Assembly (NCBI GenBank): GCA_918797485.1
Contig: CAKKNE010000001.1
Span: 2,418,001-2,482,000 of the forward strand
Direction: 5' to 3'
DNA: 64,000 nt
Origin: Pelagomonas calceolata
Lineage: Eukaryota; Sar; Pelagophyceae; Pelagomonadales; Pelagomonadaceae
The position numbers and the translations under genes are program-made. The notes below the pieces were generated by a model. That model had not been told where the DNA came from. It searched no databases and worked only from the letters and a program-made list of their open reading frames with translations. Positions 35,881 to 44,815 of the stretch are shown in pieces (within the stretch, counting starts at the first letter, position 1; each line of letters starts with the position of its first letter).

Positions 35881-36414
35881 ATGTCCGTCCGCTTCGTCGC
35901 CACCGAGATCCTGAGCAGCGCCGACGGCCTGTCGCACGGCGAGACCCAGGTCCTCGAGACCGACGAGGTGCGCGCGGCGCGCGCGGCCGGCGGCGGCGGC
36001 GGCAAGACGCTCTACGAGCAGCTCGAGGCCGAGCGGGAGAAGCAGCAGGAGGCCTACGACGCGAACACGAAGGCGCTGTTCAGCCCGGGCGAGGTCCTCG
36101 ACGCCGAGGACGTCGCGTTCTACGAGGCGGAGCAGCGCCGCGCGGCCGCCGCGCGCGCCGCGCGCGCCGAGGACGAGGCCTCGGAGTTCGCCGCCGCGCG
36201 CGCGGCGGCCGCGCCGGCGGCGGCGCCGCCCGTCGTCCGCGCGGCGCCGGCGCCGGCGCCGGCGCGCGCCGCCGACCCGCCGCCGGCCGTGCGCATCCGG
36301 CGCCGGCCCGCCGCGGCGCCGGCGCCGGCGCCGAAGCGTCCGCGCGTCGAGGGCGGCGGCCTCGGGGGCCTCGTCGCGTACTCGTCCTCCTCGGAGGACG
36401 ACGATGACTCGTAA
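35881..36414 (+). CDS. PSME3IP1/FAM192A (NIP30)-like nuclear protein
   Basis: 177 residues. KTLYEQLEAEREKQQEAYD followed by ANTKALFSPGEVLDAEDVAF matches the NIP30/FAM192A core, which reads x-LYEQL plus a charged helix, then a loop and DEDE-x-x-FL. In animals this protein binds the nuclear proteasome activator PA28-gamma through its C-terminus. The end GGLGGLVAYSSSSEDDDD resembles that acidic, phosphorylatable tail. The middle is Ala/Pro-rich. The partner in this organism is an inference. Confidence 0.75.
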   Translation: MSVRFVATEILSSADGLSHGETQVLETDEVRAARAAGGGGGKTLYEQLEAEREKQQEAYDANTKALFSPGEVLDAEDVAFYEAEQRRAAAARAARAEDEASEFAAARAAAAPAAAPPVVRAAPAPAPARAADPPPAVRIRRRPAAAPAPAPKRPRVEGGGLGGLVAYSSSSEDDDDS

Positions 36415-36469
36415 CATATACTTGTGGTGAACCGGCCAGACCATAGTGTGGCCCGGGTCGTCGTCGGAG

Positions 36470-36560
36470 TTTACGGGGGCTGGTGCGACATCCCGCCACT
36501 AGGGGGCGGAGCCCCTGCCTAGGGCTGGGGGGGAGACACCGCGCGTCGCCGCGCCTTTCA
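36470..36560 (+). repeat. 3'-flank repeat, long copy
   Basis: Begins TTACGG, contains CACTAGGGGGCGGAGCCCC and ends with the 27-base block at 36525-36551 that recurs exactly at 46606-46632. It lies 55-145 bases downstream of the plus-strand stop at 36414. The rest of the 36415-36846 spacer is unremarkable. Confidence 0.7.
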
Positions 36561-36785
36561 TAACAGCGTACCTCCTTCTAACCTCAGCGGCCCGCGATGC
36601 GCCAATGGTGCGGATCTGGGATTCCGGCGTCCGACCTCCTCGCCCTCGTCGCCTCCGACCGAACACCCACGGCGTACGAGGGCCGGTCACACAGGCCCCG
36701 CGTCGGTCGCGGTGGCTAGCCCAAGCAAAGCAAATTAGAAATCGAGGACGGAGGAAGCTTCCCAAGAGCAACCGCCGCCTAATAC

Positions 36786-36799
36786 CCCTAGCACCGTGG
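36786..36799 (-). other. 3'-flank repeat, short copy
   Basis: Minus strand CCACGGTGCTAGGG, 48 bases past the stop of the minus-strand gene at 36847. Confidence 0.5.
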
Positions 36800-36846
36800 C
36801 AGATAGAGCACCGTTCCCAAGGAGAACGATAGTTAAACACATTACC

Positions 36847-37332
36847 TCACGGGTGCCACGTCTGCGCGCCCGCCGCCGGCGCCGGCCGGCCGACGGCGGG
36901 GCTCTTCGCAGCCTCTGCGGCCGCCTTGACAATGTCCCCGTGACGCCTCCCATACGACGCGCCGCGGAGGAGGCCCCCCTGCTGGACCGCGGCGCCGCCG
37001 TGGCCCGCGCGCCGCCGCAGCCAGCCAATCTCCTGGGCCGTCGTCGCCGGGAAGAGGTAGCGGCGGCGCGGCGCGGTGCGCGCGGCCGCGAACGCCGCAT
37101 AGTGCGTGCCGTAGGAGCTCGCGGGGTCGGGTGCCACCGGCGGCGGCGCGCTCGGGTCGTGGCGGTGCGGCGCCTCCGGGGCTGCCCAGCTCCGAGCGTC
37201 GTTCGGCGCGTAGCTGGCGCGGAAGGGCGCGGCGACGATCTGGACCTTGAGCTCCTTCGCCACGGACTCCTTCCAGCAGCGCAGTTTGGCGTCGTCGAGG
37301 GCCGCCTTCTCCTCGGCGGCGGCGTCGCCCAT
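36847..37332 (-). CDS. Putative ciliary microtubule-associated protein
   Basis: 161 residues. The core YGTHYAAFAAARTAPRRRYL followed by FPATTAQEIGWL recalls the Y-x-FP-x-T-x-x-QE-x-GW signature of small axonemal (microtubule inner) proteins such as the FAM183/CFAP144 group. The surrounding sequence is Ala/Pro-rich and basic. Identity is tentative; the signature is short. GGGCAGCCCT lies about 13 bases upstream of the ATG. Confidence 0.5.
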   Translation of the reverse strand: MGDAAAEEKAALDDAKLRCWKESVAKELKVQIVAAPFRASYAPNDARSWAAPEAPHRHDPSAPPPVAPDPASSYGTHYAAFAAARTAPRRRYLFPATTAQEIGWLRRRAGHGGAAVQQGGLLRGASYGRRHGDIVKAAAEAAKSPAVGRPAPAAGAQTWHP

Positions 37333-37600
37333 GTGCCTCCGCTGGGCAGCCCTCCGGAGGGTCAGGACGCAGCTATGACCGGGCTAGTCGTGGCGTTTGC
37401 CGAGTGGTCCAAGAGCAAGACGCACGAATTTGGCACGTCTCGCTCGGGCAGCCTCCGCAGCGGGCAAGGGCGCTCAAAACACAGACACAGCGCCCTCTCA
37501 CGTACGCAACCCGCACGGCCTCTCGAGGCGTCTGCTTCGCGGTTACTATTGGTCTACGGAGGGTTACCTAGCGAGGTTTGAGATCCGCGTCCGAATGTAG

Positions 37601-37619
37601 GCTAGCGGTAAGACACTAG
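37601..37619 (-). promoter_or_regulatory. CTAG inverted-repeat 5' element, compact copy
   Basis: Minus strand CTAGTGTCTTACCGCTAGC with a shortened core, 268 bases upstream of the ATG at 37332. It sits in the 37333-37773 divergent spacer. Confidence 0.82.
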
Positions 37620-37773
37620 GGATGCCAAGCAGACGGTCTATTTACGCCGCCTACACTCGTAGTGCTGCAGGCGTTAAGCATCACAGCCACTTCGCGACGC
37701 CTGCGCGCGCAGCGGTGCAGCGCGCTGCGCCGACGCAGGAGCAGTGCCGCGGGCGAGAGGCAAGGAGAGCACC

Positions 37774-38421
37774 ATGGAGCGCATCCGCTACCACGTCCCG
37801 GAGGACGGCGACGACGCGGCGCACCCCAACGTCTTCGAGCTCGTGAGCGAGGGCGCGGTGCGCGTCGGCGACGTGCGGCGCCACTTCCCGCTGCCGGGCC
37901 GCTTCCACCTCCGGTTCCGGCGGCGCGTCGCGGGCCTCGAGGTCTGGGCGGACGCGGCCGACGACGCGGCGCCGGCGCCGCGCCTGGCGGGGCGCATCCT
38001 CGTCAAGGCGAGCCGCCTCGCGGGCGACGCGGCGCGCGCGCCGGCGCGGCCGCCGCCGTCGCCGCGGCGCGCGTCGGCGCCGCCGCCAGCGCGGCCGCCG
38101 CCGCCGCCGCCGCCGCCGCCGCGGGAGACGAACCTGCTGGGCCTCGGCGAGGCGTCGCCGCCGGCGCCGCGCGCGGAGCCGAACCTGCTCGGGTCGCCGC
38201 CGATCTCGCGGTCGGAGCCCAACCTGCTGGGCCTCGACGCGCCGGCCGCGGACTCGCTGAACATGTTCGCCGGCCTCGACGCGACGGCGCCAGCGCCGGC
38301 GCCGGCGCCGATGCAACCGAACAACGCGCCGGACCCGTTCGCGGCGCCGCCGCCGCCACGCCGGTCGAGCGCGCCGCCCCCGAAGGGGACCTTCGACGCC
38401 TTCTCGGACTTCAAGCTATGA
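37774..38421 (+). CDS. Proline-rich protein with endocytic-type linear motifs
   Basis: 215 residues from the ATG at 37774. The N-terminal 80 residues look folded (RIRYHVPEDGDDAAHPNVFE, FHLRFRRRVAGLEVWAD), perhaps a small beta domain. The rest is Pro/Ala-rich with three ETNLLGLGE/EPNLLGLD-type repeats resembling clathrin or GAE-binding boxes. DPFAAP (a DPF AP-2 ear motif) and a terminal FDAFSDF (FxxF type) follow. An accessory role in coated-vesicle formation is inferred from motif content only. It ends 21 bases before the convergent SDR stop. Confidence 0.65.
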   Translation: MERIRYHVPEDGDDAAHPNVFELVSEGAVRVGDVRRHFPLPGRFHLRFRRRVAGLEVWADAADDAAPAPRLAGRILVKASRLAGDAARAPARPPPSPRRASAPPPARPPPPPPPPPRETNLLGLGEASPPAPRAEPNLLGSPPISRSEPNLLGLDAPAADSLNMFAGLDATAPAPAPAPMQPNNAPDPFAAPPPPRRSSAPPPKGTFDAFSDFKL

Positions 38422-38442
38422 CCTAACTTGTGTTTACTAGTA

Positions 38443-39594
38443 TCACCAGGGGATTCGGAGGCCGTCCTCGCAGTTCACGAACGCGCCCGTCTTGTCCAGC
38501 GACGCGCGGATGACCTCGTGGAGCACGCGCAGCGCGCCCTCGGCCGGCGGCACGGCGCCCTCGATGTCCCAGATACTTTCGTACTTCTTCGTCATCTCCG
38601 TGCGGTTGAAGCCCGGGTGGAGTAGGACGACGCAGACGCCCTTGGATTTGAGCTCCTCAGCCAGTAACACGCCGCCGATGTTGCAGGCCGCCCGCGACAT
38701 GTGGTGGCCGTAGTCGCCGCCCTCGTCCTTGTTCTGCGTGAAGCGCCACTCGCAGCTGCCCGCCTGCGACGTGACGATGGCAATTTTGGAGCCCTCGACG
38801 AGCCCGCCGGCCTGATATAAAGCGTTGGAGACCCGTAAAGGCCCGACGGCGCAGATGTCGATCTGCTTTAATTCCTCTTCGAAGTTCAGGGAATTTTCGG
38901 TGACCTTCTCGCAAGGACCATAAAAATAGCCCGCGTTGTTTATCAAGACGTCGACGGGGCCTCCATCACTCACGATTTTCTTGGCAGCAGAAGCGCAGGC
39001 CTCGGCGTCCGTGACGTCGACGCCGTCGTAGATTTTCGCACCGTCCACGGTGCCGCTTCGGCAAATAACTAAAACCTCGGCGCCCACGTCCATCGCCGCC
39101 TTGGCTATTTCCAATCCTAACCCGCGGCTGCCGCCCGTGATCGCCACCCGCTTGCCCTTGAGCGACGACCCATCAAAAATGCTCGCGATGTCGAGGTAGC
39201 GCCGGTTGTCGTCCTTTTGCGCTTGGGCGAACTGCGACGCGGGGTTGTATGTGAGACCTCTCGCCGCGACACGCGGCAGAAGTATGCTCTCTCGCGTAGT
39301 GCCTCTCGCTCGGCGGCGCGGTGACCTCTCGCCGCAGCGCAGCGCAAGATTACTCTCTCCCCGCAGCACGCTCCCGTCTCTCTCGACGCGCGCGCGAAGG
39401 CCTTTTCGGACGCGGGTGCGTGCGCGCGCCACCTGGTCGGCCAGGGAGGCAGTGCCGCCTCTAGTCTCGTCCTCCGGCGCACCGCTGGCCGAAGCCATCA
39501 GCCTCGTTGCGCTGCGCCGGCTGGCAGGTGCTACAAACGCCCGTGCGCTGCCCAGCACCGCTGCGATGCGGAGTGACCGTCGCATTGCTCTCAT
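38443..39594 (-). CDS. Short-chain dehydrogenase/reductase-like protein, plastid-targeted, altered catalytic residues
   Basis: 383 residues from Met 39594 (another Met three codons on). The N-terminus SLRIAAVLGSARAF|VAP is a plastid bipartite leader. The Rossmann fold is clear: ITGGSRGLGLEIAKAAMDVG (NAD(P) site) and VLINNAGYFYGP. The catalytic Y-x-x-x-K position reads HHMSRAACN, so Tyr is replaced by His and Lys by Arg relative to the usual YRMSKAALN form. Residues between SLADQ and FAQAQ are encoded by 39232-39432, which starts GTGGCG and ends TCGCAG, is 201 bases (in frame) and is made of purine-rich RGAGAG repeats. It may be a retained or spliced intron. Activity is doubtful. Confidence 0.82.
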   Translation of the reverse strand: MRAMRRSLRIAAVLGSARAFVAPASRRSATRLMASASGAPEDETRGGTASLADQVARARTRVRKGLRARVERDGSVLRGESNLALRCGERSPRRRARGTTRESILLPRVAARGLTYNPASQFAQAQKDDNRRYLDIASIFDGSSLKGKRVAITGGSRGLGLEIAKAAMDVGAEVLVICRSGTVDGAKIYDGVDVTDAEACASAAKKIVSDGGPVDVLINNAGYFYGPCEKVTENSLNFEEELKQIDICAVGPLRVSNALYQAGGLVEGSKIAIVTSQAGSCEWRFTQNKDEGGDYGHHMSRAACNIGGVLLAEELKSKGVCVVLLHPGFNRTEMTKKYESIWDIEGAVPPAEGALRVLHEVIRASLDKTGAFVNCEDGLRIPW

Positions 39595-39712
39595 TGTGTC
39601 TCTTTGCTGGCTGAGAGCAGCGCTCGCGTCAACGTGAGGAAGCGGTCTGCGGACGGTCCGAGACGGCTCCTCGCGCACTCAGGACGGCCTCCGTCGCCAG
39701 GCGTCTTCACGA

Positions 39713-39732
39713 AGCTAGCGTAAGACCACTAG
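39713..39732 (-). promoter_or_regulatory. CTAG inverted-repeat 5' element copy
   Basis: Minus strand CTAGTGGTCTTACGCTAGCT, 118 bases upstream of the SDR Met, in the 39595-39945 divergent spacer shared with RPAC1. Confidence 0.82.
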
Positions 39733-39945
39733 GCAGGCTGAAGTCTTTGTCGTCGCTTTTGCAGCGCTTCCTCGGCCGTACTCGCGCGGCGCGCTTTTTG
39801 CGGCTACGCCCAGCGTCCAGTTGCAAGCGCAGCGCCCCTCCAGGCCCTTAGAAAGAGTCTCAGTGCAAGAGCAGCGCCCAGCACTAGTTCAGCCCCACCA
39901 CGGTATCCAACGCCCGCACCGGCGCAACAAAAGCCAATAAAAACG

Positions 39946-41022
39946 ATGGCGAGCTACGCCGTCGAGGACCGCAGCGTGCGCGCGATACCCGCAAACGAGC
40001 CCGAGGTCACGGGCGACTACGCGGCGCACGTCTCGAAGACGATGAAGCTCGAGATCACGCACGCGGACGACGAGACGGTGGAGTTCGACCTGAGCGGCGT
40101 GGACGTGTCGTTTGCCAACGCCCTGCGACGCATCATGCTGGCGGAGGTGCCGACGATGGCCATCGAGACGGTGTACGTCGAGCAGAACGAGGGTGTCGTC
40201 CAGGACGAGGTCCTCGCGCACCGGCTGGGGCTCGTGCCCATCGCGGCGGACCCGCGGGATTTCGAAGAACTCCTAGATCCGGAGGACGCGACGGACGCGA
40301 ACACGATCGTCTTCGGCTTAGAAGTAAGGGCGCCGCCGAACACGCGGCCGAACCCCATCCCCTCGGCGCGGAGGGTCGACCGGCTGCCGGGCACACCGTT
40401 GCCGCACCAGGACTCCGATGACGAGGAGGAGGCGCGAAAGCCCGGCGGACATTTACACACCACCAAAGTCTATTCCGGGGACCTCAAGTGGCTCCCGCAG
40501 GGCGAGCAGGAGGCCTTCCTCGCGGGCCGGCCCGTCAAGCCCGTGCACGACGACATACTGTTAGCTAAGTTGAGACCGGGCCAGTCCATTGTGCTCGAGG
40601 CGCACGGCCGGAAGGGCATCGGCCAGGACCACGCGAAGTTCTCTCCGGTAAGTACGGCGGCCTACCGCATGCGCGCCGTCGTCGAGGTTTCCGACGACGA
40701 CGTGCCTCCCTATGTTCCGGTGAAGCGGCCGTCGATCTTCGACGAGGACGCGTCGCCGGACTGTACCGCTCGTTCTCGACCGCACGCGGCGCACGCCTGC
40801 AAGGTCTGCGAGCCGTTGTTATCGAAGCCGTCCTCCGAAAATTTCGCCGACAAGGTCCGGCTGACGCGGCGCGGCGACCACTTCCTCTTTCGCGTCGAGA
40901 CGGCGGGCCAGCTCGCGCCGCTGCGGATCGTCCGGGACGCCGTCGCGGTGCTGAAGGCGAAGTGCGACCACTGGCGGCGCGAGCTCGAGGTCGCGGGCGG
41001 CGGACTCTCGGAGGCGGCCTAA
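39946..41022 (+). CDS. RPAC1: RNA polymerase I/III subunit RPAC1 (AC40)
   Basis: 358 residues. It is the alpha-like subunit shared by RNA polymerases I and III and pairs with AC19 in assembly. FANALRRIMLAEVPTMAIE followed by TVYVEQNEGVVQDEVLAHRL and GLVPIAADP is the alpha-motif core. The block VYSGDLKWLPQGEQ near residue 170 is typical of AC40 rather than of Pol II RPB3. The C-terminus contains the expected dimerisation helix (APLRIVRDAVAVLKAKC). No zinc site is expected here. A single uninterrupted frame. Confidence 0.93.
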   Translation: MASYAVEDRSVRAIPANEPEVTGDYAAHVSKTMKLEITHADDETVEFDLSGVDVSFANALRRIMLAEVPTMAIETVYVEQNEGVVQDEVLAHRLGLVPIAADPRDFEELLDPEDATDANTIVFGLEVRAPPNTRPNPIPSARRVDRLPGTPLPHQDSDDEEEARKPGGHLHTTKVYSGDLKWLPQGEQEAFLAGRPVKPVHDDILLAKLRPGQSIVLEAHGRKGIGQDHAKFSPVSTAAYRMRAVVEVSDDDVPPYVPVKRPSIFDEDASPDCTARSRPHAAHACKVCEPLLSKPSSENFADKVRLTRRGDHFLFRVETAGQLAPLRIVRDAVAVLKAKCDHWRRELEVAGGGLSEAA

Positions 41023-41166
41023 GTTCTAAGCGTCGGTAGTCTACCTAGGCCCTCGCGGCGGCGGGCGTTCATGGCATACCCATCGCCTCTGGGCTTACGC
41101 AACCGTGACCGACAACGTACATGACAAGTCCTAGACTTCACGTTATGATAATGGACAAGAGGGGGT

Positions 41167-42093
41167 TCAGGAGCCGCCCGGCGGCACGAGGAAGTCCACG
41201 ACGAGCCCAAGGACGTCGTCGACCAGCTTTCCGTCCGTACACTTGCGCGCGTAGGAGCACCACACGCGGCGGTGCGCCCGCACGTGGGCCGCCCAGCCGC
41301 CCGCCGCCGCGACGGCGTCGGCGAAGGCCCACGCGTCGGCGTTCGCCGCGCCGCGCGGGAGCAATAAGAGGCGGTCCGTGCCGACGACCGTCGCCCCGGC
41401 CCGCATGAGGAGAGGCACGGCGCTGCGCCGGCCGCGGCGGAGTGCGTCCGCGAGCGGCGTGATGCCGTCGGCCCGAGGTAGGTTCGGGTCCGCGCCGGCG
41501 GCCAGTAAAGCTCCGACGACGGCCTTGGGCGCGCCCGACCGCGTCGCCACGTGCAACGGCCCCCAGCCGCAGAAGTCCGCGTCCGGGTCGGCGCCAAAAT
41601 CTAACAACACCTGGACGCACTCGGCGCACTTGCCGGCGGCGCGCGTCAGCGGCGTGAGGCCGTGATTGTCGCACCGGTCGGGGTCTCCGCCCTTTTCCAG
41701 CAGCAGGCGCAGGCATTCAGTATGGCCGCCGAGCGCCGCGCCGTGGAGGGGCGTGAGCCCGGCCGCGTGGTTCGCGCGGTTCGGGTCCGCGCCCGCGGCC
41801 AGCAGCAGCTCGACGCAGGCGGTGCGCCCGTTGCCCGCCGCGTGGTGCAACGGACTGAGGCCGCGCGCGTCGGCGACGTCCGGCGCGACGCCGGCGTCGA
41901 TGAGGGACGCCAGGCAGTAGGCGAAGCCCTTCTCAGCGGCGTTCGTCAGACTCTCCTCGTTGTCGGCGTCGTTCTGGAGCAGCCGGCAGATGCGGCAAGC
42001 GCCCGGCGTGCACTTGTGCCGCGCGAGGATTTGCGCGAAGCACTTCTGGTGGCAGGGCGTGGCCAGCGGATCCGGTTGCGTCGGGAGGCGCAT
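41167..42093 (-). CDS. Ankyrin-repeat protein with N-terminal Cys/His cluster
   Basis: 308 residues from Met 42093. A short Cys/His segment (PCHQKCFAQILARHKC, ACRICRLL) could bind zinc. Five to six ankyrin repeats follow from residue 45 (GLSPLHHAAGNGRTACVELL, GLTPLHGAALGGHTECLRLL, GLTPLTRAAGKCAECVQVLL, GWGPLHVATRSGAPKAVVGA, GITPLADALRRGRRSAVPLL). They form a protein-binding solenoid. The last 70 residues are helical and unassigned. A different ankyrin gene lies at 61103. Confidence 0.87.
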   Translation of the reverse strand: MRLPTQPDPLATPCHQKCFAQILARHKCTPGACRICRLLQNDADNEESLTNAAEKGFAYCLASLIDAGVAPDVADARGLSPLHHAAGNGRTACVELLLAAGADPNRANHAAGLTPLHGAALGGHTECLRLLLEKGGDPDRCDNHGLTPLTRAAGKCAECVQVLLDFGADPDADFCGWGPLHVATRSGAPKAVVGALLAAGADPNLPRADGITPLADALRRGRRSAVPLLMRAGATVVGTDRLLLLPRGAANADAWAFADAVAAAGGWAAHVRAHRRVWCSYARKCTDGKLVDDVLGLVVDFLVPPGGS

Positions 42094-42433
42094 GTTTTGC
42101 TCACTGATTGCTTGACGATAGCGCGTTATGATAAGTGGCAATGCGTGCACGGCGCGCGTTATGACAAATTACAATGCGTCTACCGCGTATCGTGCAGCTG
42201 ACTAGAGTCGGCAATGCAGTAAAGTGAGATGCGAATGGATTTAGGATACAAAAAGCTGCACACCATCGCCTCAGGTAGTGGGCGGCACGGTGCAATAACC
42301 TTGTGACAAATCGCGATGCCTGCTGGCGAGCAGCAAGAGCGCGCGAAGGAGGACGTGGGGGCGGCAGCCTCAAACTGTACGAATAGAGATCCCCCCCCCC
42401 CCCACCTCCCCCCCCCACCTCAGGCCATCGACA
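42094..42433. other. Spacer with tandem and poly-C sequence
   Basis: Two imperfect 36-base tandem copies (GCGCGTTATGAYAA type) at about 42120-42190, and C-runs at 42391-42418 that would form a G-rich, possibly G-quadruplex, minus strand. No gene. Confidence 0.55.
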
Positions 42434-43190
42434 TTACTCGGGCAGCGGCTTCGCCTCGTCAGACGCGTAGGACTCGTCGTCCAGGTACAAGAGTCGCGTC
42501 CCGCGGCCCTCGAACTGGCCCTTCCACGCGCGGCCCATGGCCTTGCACTGCGCGTGCGACACGACGACGTCGAGGAAGTGCAGGGGACAGACCTTCTTCG
42601 CGCGGTGCTTCTCCATCGTGATCAAGTTTAGTGACCGCGATGCGCCCGTCTTCAGTAATGAATGACCGAATCGAGCGGTAAGAGACCCCCACTGCCACAC
42701 CATCGAGCCGGCCTCGCGTCGATGGTGTGGAGGTCATGGTTGAGCCGTGGTGCACGCGTCGCGACAATTTGATTTATGCACTGCCTTCGACGTGCGGCGG
42801 CCGACGTGGCGTCGGACGCGCCGGCGCCGACGGCCGCGAAGACGGCGACGTAGCGCCAGCCGCGCCTCTGGTAGGCCACGGCCTGCCGCGTGAGCCAGGC
42901 GCGGTGGCGCGGGTTCGGCTCGAAGGCGACGACGCACATACTTTCTTTGTCGGTGCGCCAATTCGCACCGAAGACCTCGTCGTAGTCCAAACACCCGAAC
43001 CTCGACGCGAGCTTTAGGATGGTGTGCCAGAGCGCGTACTGGTCCTTGAACGTGCACCTATTGTGAAACCAGGCACTCATGAAGCCGCGGCCCTCCTCGC
43101 TGTCTCGCACATAAAACCGCGAGCCCTTGACCTGCCACCGGAGCCGGCTCTCGGGCCCGCCCGCCACGTAGTTCCACCTGAGCGGTGCGC
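42434..43190 (-). pseudogene. FkbM-methyltransferase-like gene fragment, 5' end missing
   Basis: Two minus-strand open pieces: 43190-42652 and 42620-42434. The first contains CVVAFEPNPRHRAWLTRQAV, the FEPNP strand of FkbM-family methyltransferases, preceded by SRFGCLDYDEVFGANWR. No ATG begins the frame; it opens right after a TAG at the junction near 43.19 kb. The second piece (MEKHRAKKVCPLHFLDVVVS ... DEAKPLPE) could be a 3' exon. The usual N-terminal anchor and SAM motif I are absent. It may be a truncated gene, a rearrangement product or an assembly join. Confidence 0.45.
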
Positions 43191-43678
43191 GCTACCACGA
43201 CAACCCCCACGTCTTTTCCAAACCCGACGCGCTCTTCTATTTCCACATGGAGCACAAATATCACGGAGTTAGCCACCAGCGCTGCTACGAGACGTTGAAA
43301 TACGTGAGCGAAAAGCTCGCGTTGCCCCGGCAGCCGCTGCACGAGACGCACACGCAGGAGGGGAACCGGCACGCCGCGGCAAAGATCCGCGCATCCCCGG
43401 CCCGCGTCGTGCTCGTGGCGTGGGAGCACCGCAACATCCCGCTCCTCGCCGAGGCCTTAGGGTACTCGGACTCGAACCCGGAATTCAAGCAGGAGCTGGA
43501 GAAGTGCCATAGCAAGCTGGGCGGTTGGCCAACGGACGCCGACTTCGACTTCGTGTATACCTTTAGCTACGACACCGGTTCCGACCGATTGGTCGGCTTC
43601 TCCTGCCGCCACGAGGGCGTCACGCCGTTCATCCCGGCCGACGCGTACGACAACTGCAACAAACACGACGACTGTTAA
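43170..43678 (+). pseudogene. Histidine-phosphatase-like C-terminal fragment
   Basis: Open from a TAG at about 43163 to the stop at 43678; the first ATG is at 43247. SHQRCYETLKYVSEKLALP, then VVLVAWEHRNIPLLAEALGY and GWPTDADFDFVYTFSY match the distal half of the histidine phosphatase (phosphoglycerate-mutase-like) fold, in which the second catalytic His lies in a WEH/WSH motif. The N-terminal RHG motif is not upstream. A CACGTAG|TTCCAC acceptor-like site at 43165 could mean a missing first exon, but the opposite strand is occupied by another fragment. Confidence 0.5.
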
Positions 43679-43688
43679 GTATATCACA

Positions 43689-44639
43689 TTAGTCGCCGGC
43701 ACACATCTCACGAACCACGCGGTCGAAGAGCTCCAGGTAGAACTCAGGCACGGGCGCCGGCGCCGCGCCGACGATGCGGTGCGGCCGATCAAAAACACAG
43801 GGCGGGAAGACGCGGCCCGGGATCCCCGCCTCGTTCGGCCCCGCGTCTTCGTACGCCCCCCGCGGCAACGCACTGAACCCGAGCACCCGCAGGACGCGGT
43901 CCGCGCAGGCCACGAGCAGCGCCGTCGCCGGGTGGTTCTGCGTGAGGAAGAGCGGCGACGCGGGGCGGCCGCCCGCCTCGACGACGTCGGCGACGCGGAC
44001 GTCGAGCGGCGCCTCGCGCCGCCGCAGGTTCGCCAGCGAGTCCGCCGTCCGTGCGCGCAGCTCGAAGAGGTCGCTGTCGGCTGTGCCGCGCTTGAGCGAC
44101 GCGCGGACGGCCCGAGCGGCCTCCACGAATGTCTCGTCGTGCGCGCGCGCGCGCCGCGCCACGGCCGCCCGGACCGCCGCGGCGCCGCGCGCGCAGACGG
44201 CACCGCGCGTCATGTAAAGCGGAAAGCAGCACTCGTCGTACAAGTACGCGAAGCCGACGCGCTTCGCTTTTTGAGGGAGCAGCGCCCAGGCGCCGGACTC
44301 CGTCGTGGCGAAACGCCCGTGCTTCGCGCCGATCGGCTGGTAGACGACCAGGGCGCAGGCGCCGAGCAGGGCTTTTTGAGCCGGCGTGAAGTCCTCCGCG
44401 CGGCGGTCGACGAGGTCGTGGACAGCAATGAAACGCACGCGCGGGTACGATCGTTTGAATTCGGGCGATTTTGACAGCCAGTACGCGAGCCCGCGCCCCT
44501 GGCAGTTCGTGTAGAACACCACGAGCGGGCCGGCGTCGGCGGCGGCGTCGGCGGCGTCGACGACCGTCGACGCGAGCGCCGCCGACGCCTCTGTTTTTCC
44601 GAGGTAGGCGGCGAGGCTCTTGAGGTTCAGAGCCGCCAT
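43689..44639 (-). CDS. WcbI-like polysaccharide-biosynthesis protein
   Basis: 316 residues from Met 44639. VVFYTNCQGRGLAYWLS near residue 40 contains the N-C-Q-x3-L block of the WcbI family, putative acetyltransferases of capsule and glycan synthesis. VVYQPIGAKHGRFAT and FLTQNHPATALLVACAD fit the F/Y-Q-P and NHP blocks of the same family. No signal peptide is evident. A role in decorating cell-surface glycans is inferred. A sulfotransferase-like gene lies head-to-head with it, which fits a carbohydrate theme. Confidence 0.7.
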   Translation of the reverse strand: MAALNLKSLAAYLGKTEASAALASTVVDAADAAADAGPLVVFYTNCQGRGLAYWLSKSPEFKRSYPRVRFIAVHDLVDRRAEDFTPAQKALLGACALVVYQPIGAKHGRFATTESGAWALLPQKAKRVGFAYLYDECCFPLYMTRGAVCARGAAAVRAAVARRARAHDETFVEAARAVRASLKRGTADSDLFELRARTADSLANLRRREAPLDVRVADVVEAGGRPASPLFLTQNHPATALLVACADRVLRVLGFSALPRGAYEDAGPNEAGIPGRVFPPCVFDRPHRIVGAAPAPVPEFYLELFDRVVREMCAGD

Positions 44640-44793
44640 CTCTGCGCTGCTGAGGGAGAGGCGGTTGGTGTGTGCTCGGTTACCGGTGCTCTCCAGCAAG
44701 TTTACCAGTCTAGGAGTTGGTGGTTAAAATTTTTTTGAACAGTCAGTGCTGACGGAAATTGCATCAATGCGGCCAAAAAGTCCTGGGCTGCTT

Positions 44794-44815
44794 GCTAGCG
44801 ACAGTAAGACACTAG
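44794..44815 (-). promoter_or_regulatory. CTAG inverted-repeat 5' element copy
   Basis: Minus strand CTAGTGTCTTACTG, TCGCTAGC, 154 bases upstream of the WcbI-like Met in the 44640-44975 divergent spacer. Confidence 0.85.

Noticed and set aside
42391-42418. Poly-C run as a telomeric or satellite repeat
   Set aside because: Too short and not a regular telomere unit; treated as simple sequence with G-quadruplex potential only.
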